Of a stretch of DNA of 64,000 nt, positions 1 through 7,791 are shown piece by piece. The DNA lies in the NCBI RefSeq assembly GCF_003114855.1, contig NZ_BFBB01000001.1, positions 62,001 to 126,000 of the forward strand, written 5' to 3'. Position numbers and translations under genes: made by a program. A model generated the notes under the pieces. That model ran no database searches and was not told the DNA's origin. It saw only the letters and a list, made by a program, of their open reading frames with translations. How positions within the stretch are numbered: the stretch's first letter is position 1; every line of letters starts with the position of its first letter. The stretch comes from Leptospira ryugenii (GTDB taxonomy: Bacteria > Spirochaetota > Leptospiria > Leptospirales > Leptospiraceae).

Positions 1-399
1 GTTATACAAAGTCTGTATGCGGCAAAAAGACTCGCAAAACAAGCTTCTTTAGTTGCCTTGAGTTACCTGGGAGCAGAAAAAATTGTTTCGCACCCGTATA
101 AGAACATCGGTATTGCAAAAGCAGCATTAGAGCGACTCATCAAAGAACTAGCGATAGAACTTGGAAAATCGGATGGTATCCAAGTGAATGGAGTGCGATT
201 TTCGCCGTATACTGCAAGTAAAGCGGGAGGTGCTATCCAAGGTTTGGAAGAGGCCGTGAAACAATGCGAAGAGTTGGCACCGCTAGGAAATGCGAATGCA
301 TCGGATCTGGCTTATGAAGTTGTCTATCTATTTAGAAAGAACAATCGCATTACAGGCGAGATCCGTCATGTTGATGGAGGTTACCACATCAGAGGTTAG
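1..399 (+). CDS. FabI-like enoyl-ACP reductase, C-terminal part (5' end outside window)
   Basis: The frame is open from base 1, so the start codon and the N-terminal nucleotide-binding glycines are missing; 132 residues are visible of a family usually near 260. It is a short-chain dehydrogenase most like enoyl-ACP reductase FabI, which uses NAD(P)H for the last reduction of fatty-acid elongation. Seen: LSYLGAE, then PYKNIGIAK, giving the Tyr-x6-Lys catalytic pair in FabI spacing, then QVNGVRFSPY and the closing GEIRHVDGGYHI typical of the family. The substrate-lid segment (ASKAGGAIQ) departs from the usual FabI sequence, so a variant substrate or a non-FabI dehydrogenase is possible. It converges on opgH, with a hairpin between the two. 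Confidence 0.75.
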   Translation, partial: VIQSLYAAKRLAKQASLVALSYLGAEKIVSHPYKNIGIAKAALERLIKELAIELGKSDGIQVNGVRFSPYTASKAGGAIQGLEEAVKQCEELAPLGNANASDLAYEVVYLFRKNNRITGEIRHVDGGYHIRG

Positions 400-427
400 C
401 TCCCGTAACAATACAAAAATGTATATA

Positions 428-2428
428 TTACGGAATGCTTCTCCCATTCCAACTTGAATGTTTGGAATGGGAGTTGGTTTTCCAAAATAGGGAATGAAAG
501 TGTTTTAAACCATGCCTGCTGTGGAGAAGTCGTCGGATCTCTCGTTCACTTACGGAAGCAATCCCATTTGCCAATACTTCTTCTGCTAATTTTTCTAAAG
601 ATTGTTTGGTTCGATCAGTTTCTTTTGGTCGATCACGCATCATGAAGAGATGATTTCCAAATACCAAAGGATCCATTAAAATTTGTTGGATCGCTTCCGA
701 TTCTGTCATTCCTCTGCTTTCTGTCTGATCTCTTGTCTCTCTCGATGTAAAGGAAGACAATGAAGTAAGTCTAGCTACAAGAGGAGATAGTATCCAAGAA
801 AACCAAATCGGTGATGTCCAATAGAATAGTTGGGTTTCTAATCTATACAAAAAAATAGCAGAAAGACAGCCCATCAACAAAGGAAAACCAAAGGAAGTAA
901 AGCTGAGTTTCCAAGAGAGACCATTTGATATATTTCGATTTTGGTTCTTCCAAATTACTTTTTTTCCAATCAATGTATAGAGTACAAATTGTACATGTCG
1001 TAACATATTTGTCGGAGCCATTAAAAATGAAATGATGGTTTCCGATAGAAAAAAGAATAGCAATTGGCCTCTTTCTTTTGCTTTGGTGTTTCGTCTTAAA
1101 AATTCTGTGCCAAAAGCTAAAAATTTAGGGAAAAATAGTAAGGATAGAGTGATGATCTGGAGTTGCATTGCCTTTCCTAAGTATACTTGCCGGAAAATGA
1201 TATCAAAACTTTCCGAACTGAATGCCAAACGAAAGAAGCGTAAATCTGATAAATATAAATAGGCAGAAAGTCCAATAAAGATTAACCAAAATGCACTCGA
1301 AAGATATGAAAAAATTCCCAAGAGTATGGAAATCTTCGATTGAAAATTCAATTCGTTTGCGCCCAAAAACCAAAAGTGTTGTATATTCCCTTGGCACCAT
1401 CTTTGGTCTCTTTGTAAGGATTCAATCCAACTAGGCGGATACTCTTCAAAACTACCCAAATCGTCTAAAGAGAATCTAACCGTATAACCAGATCTTCTCA
1501 TCAGAGCGGCCTCAATCGTATCATGGCTCAGGATTTTTCCACCAATAGCACCTAATTTGGGTAATTTGGGTAAGGCACAATGTTCAATAAATGGTTCCAA
1601 ACGAATGATCGCATTGTGTCCCCAAAAGGAAGCAGAGTACAATTGCCAATAGTTAGCACCAGTCAAATAGTACTTACTGTACAAGGATTGTGATTTTTGA
1701 AATATTTTTTGGAAGAAGGTTTCTGTCCTGTGGATGATGGGATTTGTTTGGAGAATGCCAATGGAAGTTTCTGTTTCCATTTTTTTGGCAAGAAGTGACA
1801 TTCCTTTTCCAGTCATATAACTGTCAGCATCTAGTACTATCATATACCGATAATTTTTTCCAAACCTTCTACAAAAATCAGAAATGTTTCCACTTTTGCC
1901 ATTGGTGTTGATCTTTCTTCTGCGGTAATAGATCCTTCCTGAACCATTGGTCTCTTTCAAAAGATCGATGTAGCTTTTTTCTTCTTTGATCCAAACTGAT
2001 ATTTTATTTGTATCACTCAGGATAAAAAAATCAAATCCTTGTGTGCCGTGCTCCTTTGTTATCTCAAGATACATCTTTGAGATTCGTTCATATACAGCTG
2101 AGGTGTCTTCATTGTAGATGGGAATAACAACTGCGACGGGTGTTTTCTCTAAGTTGACAGCATCTAATTCCTTAGGATCAATCTTACAAGCAAGTGGATC
2201 TCCTCCTCTCCATTCTAATATAAATCCAAAGAGTGCAATGCAAAATCCATAGGACAAATGCAGAAAGAGAATCGAAAAAAAGAATAATAAAAAAAGATCT
2301 AAGGTATCAATCGTACGAAAGGAGAGATATTCATAATAAAGATAGGTTCCATAGGCAGATAGAAGGTTTACAAACCCCCAGAAGAGAAAAATTCTAAATG
2401 TATAAGGATTGAGTGAAAATAGATTCAT
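428..2428 (-). CDS. opgH: Glucans biosynthesis glucosyltransferase OpgH/MdoH
   Basis: Inner-membrane glucosyltransferase (GT2 family) that polymerises and exports the backbone of osmoregulated periplasmic glucans. Seen in the 666 residues: two N-terminal membrane helices, the GT-A start VVIPIYNEDTS, FYILSD/RRRKINTNGKSGN-type segments as in E. coli OpgH, the metal-binding DAD in VLDADSYMTGKGM, WGHNAIIRLEPFIEHCALP, ILSHDTIEAALMRR, the QRDQRWCQGN (QxxRW) motif, then a cluster of C-terminal membrane helices. The ATG at 2428 overlaps the upstream stop as ATGA, which favours it over the longer in-frame start at 2473. E. coli OpgH is about 850 residues; the extra cytoplasmic N-terminal part is missing here and may be represented by the separate upstream gene. 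Last gene of opgG-X-opgH. Confidence 0.93.
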   Translation of the reverse strand: MNLFSLNPYTFRIFLFWGFVNLLSAYGTYLYYEYLSFRTIDTLDLFLLFFFSILFLHLSYGFCIALFGFILEWRGGDPLACKIDPKELDAVNLEKTPVAVVIPIYNEDTSAVYERISKMYLEITKEHGTQGFDFFILSDTNKISVWIKEEKSYIDLLKETNGSGRIYYRRRKINTNGKSGNISDFCRRFGKNYRYMIVLDADSYMTGKGMSLLAKKMETETSIGILQTNPIIHRTETFFQKIFQKSQSLYSKYYLTGANYWQLYSASFWGHNAIIRLEPFIEHCALPKLPKLGAIGGKILSHDTIEAALMRRSGYTVRFSLDDLGSFEEYPPSWIESLQRDQRWCQGNIQHFWFLGANELNFQSKISILLGIFSYLSSAFWLIFIGLSAYLYLSDLRFFRLAFSSESFDIIFRQVYLGKAMQLQIITLSLLFFPKFLAFGTEFLRRNTKAKERGQLLFFFLSETIISFLMAPTNMLRHVQFVLYTLIGKKVIWKNQNRNISNGLSWKLSFTSFGFPLLMGCLSAIFLYRLETQLFYWTSPIWFSWILSPLVARLTSLSSFTSRETRDQTESRGMTESEAIQQILMDPLVFGNHLFMMRDRPKETDRTKQSLEKLAEEVLANGIASVSEREIRRLLHSRHGLKHFHSLFWKTNSHSKHSSWNGRSIP
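441..473. terminator. Perfect 11-bp hairpin between convergent fabI-like and opgH genes
   Basis: CTCCCATTCCA and TGGAATGGGAG are separated by 11 bases. On the + strand the stem is followed by TTGGTTTT, a weak U tract, so it may end transcription of the FabI-like gene. It lies inside the last codons of opgH on the other strand, where no U tract follows. The inverted repeat is certain; the terminator role is inferred. Confidence 0.5.
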
Positions 2429-2886
2429 GGCCGAAGCAGTAAAAATCCGATTAAAATATAGGTTACACACCAAAACAATATCGTTAATAGAATTGTTTTT
2501 TTATCCAGTTTGTCTTCGCTTAGTTTGGCAAATCCGCTAAAGTCTATGGGTCTTGGGACCATCTTTCCGAATCCTTTTCCGTCCGAAGAAAACTGGTTCT
2601 TTAGTCTATGGGCAACCTGATGGAAGTTAGGCTCAGTTTTCCATGATTCTAAAAAAGGACCTTCAAATTCCAAATCTCCAAATTGATTTCTCTCCAAGTT
2701 TAATTCTCGTTCATACCTTTCCTTGAGATAGCCTTCGAATCTATGATGCACGGTACCCAAATCAAAACGATCACAGGATTGTAGCACTTCTCTAATGATA
2801 TCAGCAATTTCGAGTGGATTTTTAATACCGAGAGAACGAAGGCGTGTGTCTAACGAAGTCAAAATTTCATTGGAAACTTGGTTCAT
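2425..2886 (-). CDS. Unknown protein between opgG and opgH, one C-terminal membrane helix
   Basis: A 153-residue protein from ATG 2886 (a longer start at 2919 is possible). It is soluble and charged for about 125 residues, then has a single hydrophobic helix (ILLTILFWCVTYILIGFLLL) at the very end. It overlaps the end of opgG by about 20 bases and shares ATGA with opgH, so translation of all three is probably coupled. Position and the stretch PRPIDFSGFAKLSEDKLDKK just before the helix recall the cytoplasmic N-terminal extension of proteobacterial OpgH, which also ends at a membrane helix. I infer that it may be a detached OpgH regulatory domain; no family is firmly recognised. Confidence 0.75.
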   Translation of the reverse strand: MNQVSNEILTSLDTRLRSLGIKNPLEIADIIREVLQSCDRFDLGTVHHRFEGYLKERYERELNLERNQFGDLEFEGPFLESWKTEPNFHQVAHRLKNQFSSDGKGFGKMVPRPIDFSGFAKLSEDKLDKKTILLTILFWCVTYILIGFLLLRP

Positions 2887-4438
2887 AGCTAATTGTCCAA
2901 ACTTCGGAAATGGTATCATCCTTATTCTTCAAGTAGGCTTTAAGTTCCGTACCCTTTGATCCAAGTTTGGTCGGGAGTTGGAAACTAAGCCTAAGTTTTT
3001 CGGATTCGGGTATCCAAACAACACTCACATTGCTAGGCTCCCATGGTTCATTCCAAGATTCTACTACGGGGATAGGATTTTGCCCTGATTCAACCAAGGA
3101 TTTAATTATTTCTCCTTTAAAATCAATGAGGTAGAGCTTTTCTCCTTCCTTGAGTGCATTGATGCGTGTTGCATGAACATAAGCTAATTTCTTTGGTAGC
3201 GAAGAATTCCAGTAAATGGTATATTCTAGATTTAGAGGTTGGCCAGGATCAGGTGTTTCATTCGGTACCCAAAGCAAGGTAACGTTATCATCTGAGTCTT
3301 GTTTTGTGGGGAATCGATAGAGTTGCAAATTTCCTTTTTGAAATCCACTTGATGGTTCAATCCAAGCACTAGGACGAAGGTGGTATTTCATATGAACATC
3401 TTCGTAATTTGCAAACTCTTTATCCCTTTGGATAAGGCCATACCCTTTTGGATTCTCTAGTTCAAAGGAATGAATATGAGGTCGTTTGGGATTGTCAATG
3501 GGTCTCCACAAAAGTTCCCCATTGGAAGTGAGGATCTGTAGGCCATCAGAATCATGTACTTCTGGATACACTTGCCCTTGTGGTATACTAGAATTTTCGC
3601 CATACCAAAACATACTCGTAAGGGGAGCGAGGCCGAGTTTTTCCACTGGTTTTCTAAGGTATATTTCCGCAGTAACCGTACATTTTGTAACTTCGCCAGG
3701 AAAAATTTCAAATTGATAGGCACCAGTAGCAGATCGACTGTCTAAGAGGGCGTATACGATCATTTTTGGATCGGAAGGAGAGGGTTTTTTCAGCCAAAAT
3801 TCTCTGAATACGGGAAATTCTTCGGCAACATTCGGCATACCCGTATTAATGGCTAAGCCTCTTGCAGACAATCCGTAAACTTGGTTTTTGGAAACCATCC
3901 GAAAGTAACTTGAGCCTTGAAAGACCACAAACTCATCTGTATGTTCTTCCGTATTGATAGGAAAATGAATCTTAAATCCAGAGTGTCCAAATTCTGGACC
4001 GAATTTGACAGAACCCACATCCGTCCAATCAAAGTAATCTGCGGAAAAAGGAATCCCTTGGTAAGAATCTTCTATCAGTTCATTGATATAAATCGATTGG
4101 TTATATAGATGGCCTGGCGGCAAAAATTGAATCTGAAAATTACTCCCTTCCTTTCTCCAAATTGACTTTTCAGTCAGAAAGCGAATATTCTTGTACCGAT
4201 CGTACGGCAAAGCTGCCAACTCTTTGGAACTGTGCGCCTTGAGTTCGACAAACGCTGTTTCTTGTAACTTTTTGGCTTTAGATTTTAGGCTATTGAAGTC
4301 GAGTTTGGGACGAACCACTTCATGTGGTACTTGCAGACTTACGTTGCCTTTCTCTTTTTCTGCATTTGGATCTTTTGTGATCCCTGTTGCAATCAGAAAG
4401 GCGGCAAACGCACCCAAGATCAGATTGATCAGTCCCAT
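2867..4438 (-). CDS. opgG: Periplasmic glucan biosynthesis protein OpgG/MdoG
   Basis: Periplasmic partner of OpgH needed for modifying or releasing the linear glucan backbone. The 523 residues match the family in length. Seen: a hydrophobic N-terminus (INLILGAFAAFLIATGI) acting as signal or anchor, then the OpgG core with YDRYKNIRF, SIWRKEGSNFQIQFLPPGHLY, YFDWTDVGSVKFGPEFGHSGFKIHFP, SSYFRMVSKNQVYGLSARGLAINT, SMFWYGENS and the HDSDGL/LENPKGYGLIQRD segments of the catalytic-like fold. Start ATG 4438 is preceded by CTAGGAGATT, a good ribosome site. First gene of the opg operon; the 83-base gap upstream must hold its promoter, but I see no convincing -35/-10 pair there. Confidence 0.93.
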   Translation of the reverse strand: MGLINLILGAFAAFLIATGITKDPNAEKEKGNVSLQVPHEVVRPKLDFNSLKSKAKKLQETAFVELKAHSSKELAALPYDRYKNIRFLTEKSIWRKEGSNFQIQFLPPGHLYNQSIYINELIEDSYQGIPFSADYFDWTDVGSVKFGPEFGHSGFKIHFPINTEEHTDEFVVFQGSSYFRMVSKNQVYGLSARGLAINTGMPNVAEEFPVFREFWLKKPSPSDPKMIVYALLDSRSATGAYQFEIFPGEVTKCTVTAEIYLRKPVEKLGLAPLTSMFWYGENSSIPQGQVYPEVHDSDGLQILTSNGELLWRPIDNPKRPHIHSFELENPKGYGLIQRDKEFANYEDVHMKYHLRPSAWIEPSSGFQKGNLQLYRFPTKQDSDDNVTLLWVPNETPDPGQPLNLEYTIYWNSSLPKKLAYVHATRINALKEGEKLYLIDFKGEIIKSLVESGQNPIPVVESWNEPWEPSNVSVVWIPESEKLRLSFQLPTKLGSKGTELKAYLKNKDDTISEVWTISYEPSFQ

Positions 4439-4521
4439 ATACCCAATCTCCTAGAGCGAATCAATCTTTCCGCCCTTTTTTTTAGGAGATATACGATAGT
4501 TTGGGCTGTTTTTATATTACT

Positions 4522-6267
4522 TTAGGAACCAATCATAGACGGCAAGAAGGAGCCGAACTTTTTCGTTTTGCCGAGATCGGAGACAGGGCTTCCTTGGTCG
4601 ACAGCAAGCTCACCATTGATGAATACTTTTTTGATTGTGGCATCGTTACGCCGAACCCATCGTTTGAATCCATTCATAAATGGCATCGGTGCCTCGACGT
4701 CCTTGGCTAAACTCTCGTCCAAATGATTGGGATCAAGGAGAACTAGGTCGGCACGTTGGCCAATTTTCACATAACCTGCATTGATACCAAACCAATCTCC
4801 TATTTCACCTGTTAAACGATACACTGCATCCTCTGTCCTCATAAAAGGTTGGCCTGCTTTTTCTGCATCGTATACAAGTTTTAACATCCGAAGTGGAAAA
4901 TTGTAATGCGCCATCCCTCTCAAGTGGGCACCTGCATCCGAAAAACCAATGAGTACATCGGGGTGAGCCACTATCTTTTGTAATGGCTTTAGGCGGTGGT
5001 TTGCCATTACTGTATACCAGCGGATTTGGTTTCCGTACTCCGCAACCAAATCCAGGAAAGCAGTGACCGAATCTACCTTTCGCTCTTTTGCCACTTGGTC
5101 AATGGACTTCCCGACAAGCTTTGGATCGGGAGAGTTCACAATGACCGTTTCTTTAAAGTCTCTATGGAAAACTCTGGGTAAAAACCAATTTGTCCATTGG
5201 CGTCGAAACCAAGAACGGTACTTTTGGTCTTTCATCAATTTTCTTCTTTCTGCTTCGTCTTCAATATGGTTTGCATAGGCACCAGCACCAAATTCTTCAA
5301 AGACAACAACATCCATTCCATCTGCATACAAGTCAAAAGGTTCTGGTAAGGCTTGGAAACGAAAGTCAGCGCGGAAAATTTTATTCGTGAGCCTTCCGAT
5401 GAAAAACAAAAGTTTATATAAGTTTGGATCGAATTTGACATCCATCAGGGAAATGATCGTTGTCTTGAGTTTCTTTTTGAAGATTGGGATTGCTTCCCAT
5501 AAAAACAGAAGGAGGTTGATTTTAGTGGAAACGTTTGGTACGCCTTGGAAGACTTTGCCTCGTTTACGGAGAATTTTGTTGAACACTCTGTATTCACTCC
5601 AATCAGCAAAAGTTGATGGTAGTGGCAGAGAGCGAAACCTTGAACCATCCATTTTGTCCCAAACCAAAGTATTGATAGACATTCCCAGATAACCTTCGTT
5701 CAATGCATCGTTGAGTAAGGTTTCCATCTTGGTGAGCTCGTCTTTACTCGGTTTGTCTGTTTTACTTAAGGCACGTTTGAGTCCCATGACCTTCGTGCGG
5801 ATGGTGGAGTGACCAGCGAAAGAAACTACATTGGGACCAAGTGGAAGAGAATTTAAATGTTCTTTGTATTCTTTCGCTGAGTCCCAGTTTTTTTTGGACT
5901 GTAAGATCTCCAGAACATTCTTTCGGGGGATGGCCTCTACCCGGCTAAACATATCCGCTAAATCTTCGGGTTCACCAAAGGCCAAACTCAAACTACAACT
6001 ACCTAAGGCAACTGTTGTGACACCGTGCCGGACAGATTCTGACAAGTCAGGAGAGACTTCAATTTCCGCATCATAGTGAGTGTGGAAGTCGATAAAGCCT
6101 GGCGTTAACCAAAGGCCTTTGGCGTCTATCTTTGATTCGTCGGGGGCTGGGCTTAGATGGGGGGCCATTTCCTGAACGATCCCATCTCGAATTCTTAAAT
6201 CACCGATCCAGGAATCGTTTTTGGAACCATCGAAGATGCGAGCACCTTGGATCAATACATTCGCCAT
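4522..6267 (-). CDS. Amidohydrolase, N-acyl-D-amino-acid deacylase type
   Basis: Metal-dependent hydrolase of 581 residues in the urease/dihydroorotase-like superfamily, closest in architecture to D-aminoacylase / N-acyl-D-glutamate deacylase. Seen: an N-terminal beta-sandwich start (VLIQGARIFDG), TPGFIDFHTHYDAE with the HxH metal ligands at about residues 62-64, GHSTIR, the late FSDAGAHLRGM segment carrying the conserved Asp, and the closing IGQRADLVLLDP typical of the superfamily. The substrate cannot be told from the sequence; D-amino-acid derivatives from peptidoglycan are plausible. Start ATG 6267 follows GTGAGGATTTCAA. It has its own good promoter just upstream, overlapping the end of leuA, so it is probably transcribed separately. 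Confidence 0.8.
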   Translation of the reverse strand: MANVLIQGARIFDGSKNDSWIGDLRIRDGIVQEMAPHLSPAPDESKIDAKGLWLTPGFIDFHTHYDAEIEVSPDLSESVRHGVTTVALGSCSLSLAFGEPEDLADMFSRVEAIPRKNVLEILQSKKNWDSAKEYKEHLNSLPLGPNVVSFAGHSTIRTKVMGLKRALSKTDKPSKDELTKMETLLNDALNEGYLGMSINTLVWDKMDGSRFRSLPLPSTFADWSEYRVFNKILRKRGKVFQGVPNVSTKINLLLFLWEAIPIFKKKLKTTIISLMDVKFDPNLYKLLFFIGRLTNKIFRADFRFQALPEPFDLYADGMDVVVFEEFGAGAYANHIEDEAERRKLMKDQKYRSWFRRQWTNWFLPRVFHRDFKETVIVNSPDPKLVGKSIDQVAKERKVDSVTAFLDLVAEYGNQIRWYTVMANHRLKPLQKIVAHPDVLIGFSDAGAHLRGMAHYNFPLRMLKLVYDAEKAGQPFMRTEDAVYRLTGEIGDWFGINAGYVKIGQRADLVLLDPNHLDESLAKDVEAPMPFMNGFKRWVRRNDATIKKVFINGELAVDQGSPVSDLGKTKKFGSFLPSMIGS

Positions 6268-6303
6268 TTGAAATCCTCACGTAGCCAGAAATTGTAGATC
6301 AGG

Positions 6304-6331
6304 ATTACATCTTTTTACATCATTTTGTCAA
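6304..6331 (-). promoter_or_regulatory. Sigma-70-type promoter for the amidohydrolase gene
   Basis: Reading the minus strand: TTGACA (6331-6326), 16 bases, TGTAAT (6309-6304), predicted start near 6297 and an mRNA leader of about 30 bases containing the GAGG ribosome site. The -35 is a perfect consensus and the -10 matches five of six. The -35 overlaps the last codons of leuA. Confidence 0.6.
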
Positions 6332-7576
6332 GAATGATTCAAGATTCTTTCTGATCGATCTCTGGATTCGATCAGGTATCTGGTTCTCTTCTGGAAACAA
6401 TCGGGAAGCTAGTTGTAAGATTTCTTCTGCGGAGAGAGATCGATTCCCCTTACTTCCCGAAAGTTCTTTGGCTTTTTGGAATACGATTTTAATTTTTTCA
6501 GCATCTAAGCTTATACCTGACTTTTGTAAGACGTGAACGATAGCTTTTGTGCCTGATTGGTTCGTAAAATCAATCCTTTCGGCATCCCCTCGGCCTACAA
6601 ACTCTGGACGAAATGTTCGGTAAGCTCCTTTTTCTTGGCCAATGGTTTTGGTGACTCCGTCTTGGTGTATACCACTTCTATGGGAAAAAATATCCTCTCC
6701 AATGATTGGGGTTTTTTCTCCGATTGGGATCCCACTCAATTCAGAAATTAAAAGTGCCGTAGGATAGATCTTCTGGAAGTTCAAGCGAGACCTAACACCA
6801 CACTGGTGCAATGCCAAAGCAGTCTCATAAAGATTTGTATTTCCTGCTCTCTCTCCTAAGCCATTCAATGCAACCTCTACCTGATTTGCGCCTACAAATA
6901 CACTTTCTACTGTTGTCGCGGTCGCCATACCTAAATCATTATGTGTGTGGACGGATAGAGTAATGTGGTCTGGCATCTTTTCTTTTACTCTTTTGACCAT
7001 ATCCACAAACAAAAAAGGCCGGTATCTCTCTACTGTGTTTGGTAAATTGATAACATCAGCCCCTGCACGGATTGCCGTTTGAAAGGCTTCGATCGTAAAA
7101 TTAAAATTTTCAATCGCATCTCCAAAATGTTCTCCTGAGAATTGAATGCTCTTCCCCTCTCCCGCAAGAGAACGTGCGAAAGAAATGGATTGATGAATGG
7201 TTTCCAATACTTGTTCTTCCGAGATTCTAAGTACATTGTGTATCTGAAAATGACTCACAGGATATACGATATGCAATCTTGGGTTCTTTGCGAACTGGAT
7301 TGCTTCCCAGGTCCTTTCAATTTCATCTACCTTTGCACGACTCAATGCAGACACAGTCATTTCAGGTGGTGCTTGTTTTGCCAATTGTGCTACCGCTCGG
7401 AACTCAAGCTCGTTTGAGGAAGGAAAGCCCAATTCCACTCCATCGACTTGTAATGCAACAAGGGCAGCAAAGACCTGTTCTTTCTCGGCAAAAGTCCAAG
7501 GCTTTTTTAAGGCTTGGTTGCCATCTCGTAAGGTAACATCTTGTATCCAAACTTGGTTAGGATTTTTTGTTTTCAT
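6320..7576 (-). CDS. leuA: 2-isopropylmalate synthase, short form (LeuA-like)
   Basis: Condenses acetyl-CoA with 2-oxoisovalerate, the first committed step of leucine synthesis. Seen: TLRDGNQ at the start of the TIM barrel, SVHTHNDLGMA with the HxH metal ligands, LNGLGERAGNTNLYE, and GEDIFSHRSGIHQDGV of the linker subdomain. At 418 residues it is too short to carry a full C-terminal leucine-binding allosteric domain, so feedback inhibition by leucine may be absent. Citramalate synthase, a close paralogue used for isoleucine in Leptospira, is the alternative; the Leu-rich leader peptide favours LeuA. Start ATG 7576 is chosen over 7591 because GAGGAGAACCT sits at ideal distance before it; the upstream ATG lies within that site. 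Preceded by a transcription attenuator. Confidence 0.85.
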   Translation of the reverse strand: MKTKNPNQVWIQDVTLRDGNQALKKPWTFAEKEQVFAALVALQVDGVELGFPSSNELEFRAVAQLAKQAPPEMTVSALSRAKVDEIERTWEAIQFAKNPRLHIVYPVSHFQIHNVLRISEEQVLETIHQSISFARSLAGEGKSIQFSGEHFGDAIENFNFTIEAFQTAIRAGADVINLPNTVERYRPFLFVDMVKRVKEKMPDHITLSVHTHNDLGMATATTVESVFVGANQVEVALNGLGERAGNTNLYETALALHQCGVRSRLNFQKIYPTALLISELSGIPIGEKTPIIGEDIFSHRSGIHQDGVTKTIGQEKGAYRTFRPEFVGRGDAERIDFTNQSGTKAIVHVLQKSGISLDAEKIKIVFQKAKELSGSKGNRSLSAEEILQLASRLFPEENQIPDRIQRSIRKNLESFLTK

Positions 7577-7624
7577 AGGTTCTCCTCTCATCTCCGAGAA
7601 CCAGTCTTCTGAAGAGGGAGGGAG

Positions 7625-7662
7625 AAAAAAAAAGCCCAGTTCCTCTTCAGGAGGACCGGGCT
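7625..7662 (-). terminator. Intrinsic terminator of the leu attenuator (hairpin 3:4)
   Basis: On the minus strand AGCCCGGTCCTC pairs with GAGG-A-ACTGGGCT around a CTGA loop: twelve pairs, one G-U, one bulged A. Nine T residues follow immediately (7633-7625). It lies between the leader peptide and leuA, about 50 bases upstream of the leuA start, so it is a conditional terminator within the leader rather than the end of an operon. Confidence 0.88.
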
Positions 7663-7697
7663 TCTTTTCCGCAAAGGCGCACGCTAACCTCCTCGAT

Positions 7698-7751
7698 CTA
7701 TACGAGACCGAGGAGAAGGAGCAACTGTGCTTGTATCGGATATGATTTCAT
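7698..7751 (-). CDS. leuL: leu leader peptide, 17 residues, Leu-rich
   Basis: Reads MKSYPIQAQLLLLLGLV then TAG: five consecutive Leu codons (TTG CTC CTT CTC CTC), then Gly, Leu, Val. Four of the six Leu codons are CTC. It sits where a leu-operon leader peptide should, with its Leu codons inside the 5' arm of hairpin 1:2 and its stop codon in that hairpin's loop region. No strong ribosome site is visible before the ATG. The symbol is given by analogy with leuL of enterobacteria; the peptide itself is not expected to be conserved except for the Leu run. Confidence 0.8.
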   Translation of the reverse strand: MKSYPIQAQLLLLLGLV

Positions 7752-7791
7752 TCTAAATCTTAGACAATGATGATCGCTGTTTTTGTCAAAT

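Larger units (their letters stand above)
7625..7789 (-). promoter_or_regulatory. Leucine attenuator leader of leuA: promoter element, leader peptide and alternative hairpins
   Basis: Minus-strand order: TTGACA (7789-7784) as -35, with an ambiguous -10 in TGTCTAAGAT; a leader ORF at 7751-7698; hairpin 1:2, where CTCCTCG within the Leu codons pairs with CGAGGAG just past the leader stop, extended by TCT/AGA around a CGTAT loop; an antiterminator option in which AGGAGG (segment 2) pairs with CCTCCT (segment 3); and the 3:4 terminator. Segment 2 cannot pair with 1 and 3 at once, nor segment 3 with 2 and 4. This is the classic ribosome-stalling attenuation design: scarce Leu-tRNA stalls the ribosome on segment 1, 2:3 forms and leuA is transcribed. 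The layout is seen; the mechanism is inferred. Confidence 0.85.

Noticed and set aside
3486..3745. Plus-strand ORFs inside opgG
   Set aside because: Antisense to a clear opgG coding sequence and without protein-like features.
7577..7791. T-box or leucine-binding riboswitch upstream of leuA
   Set aside because: No T-box specifier or conserved T-box sequence is visible; a Leu-rich ORF with alternative hairpins explains the region better.
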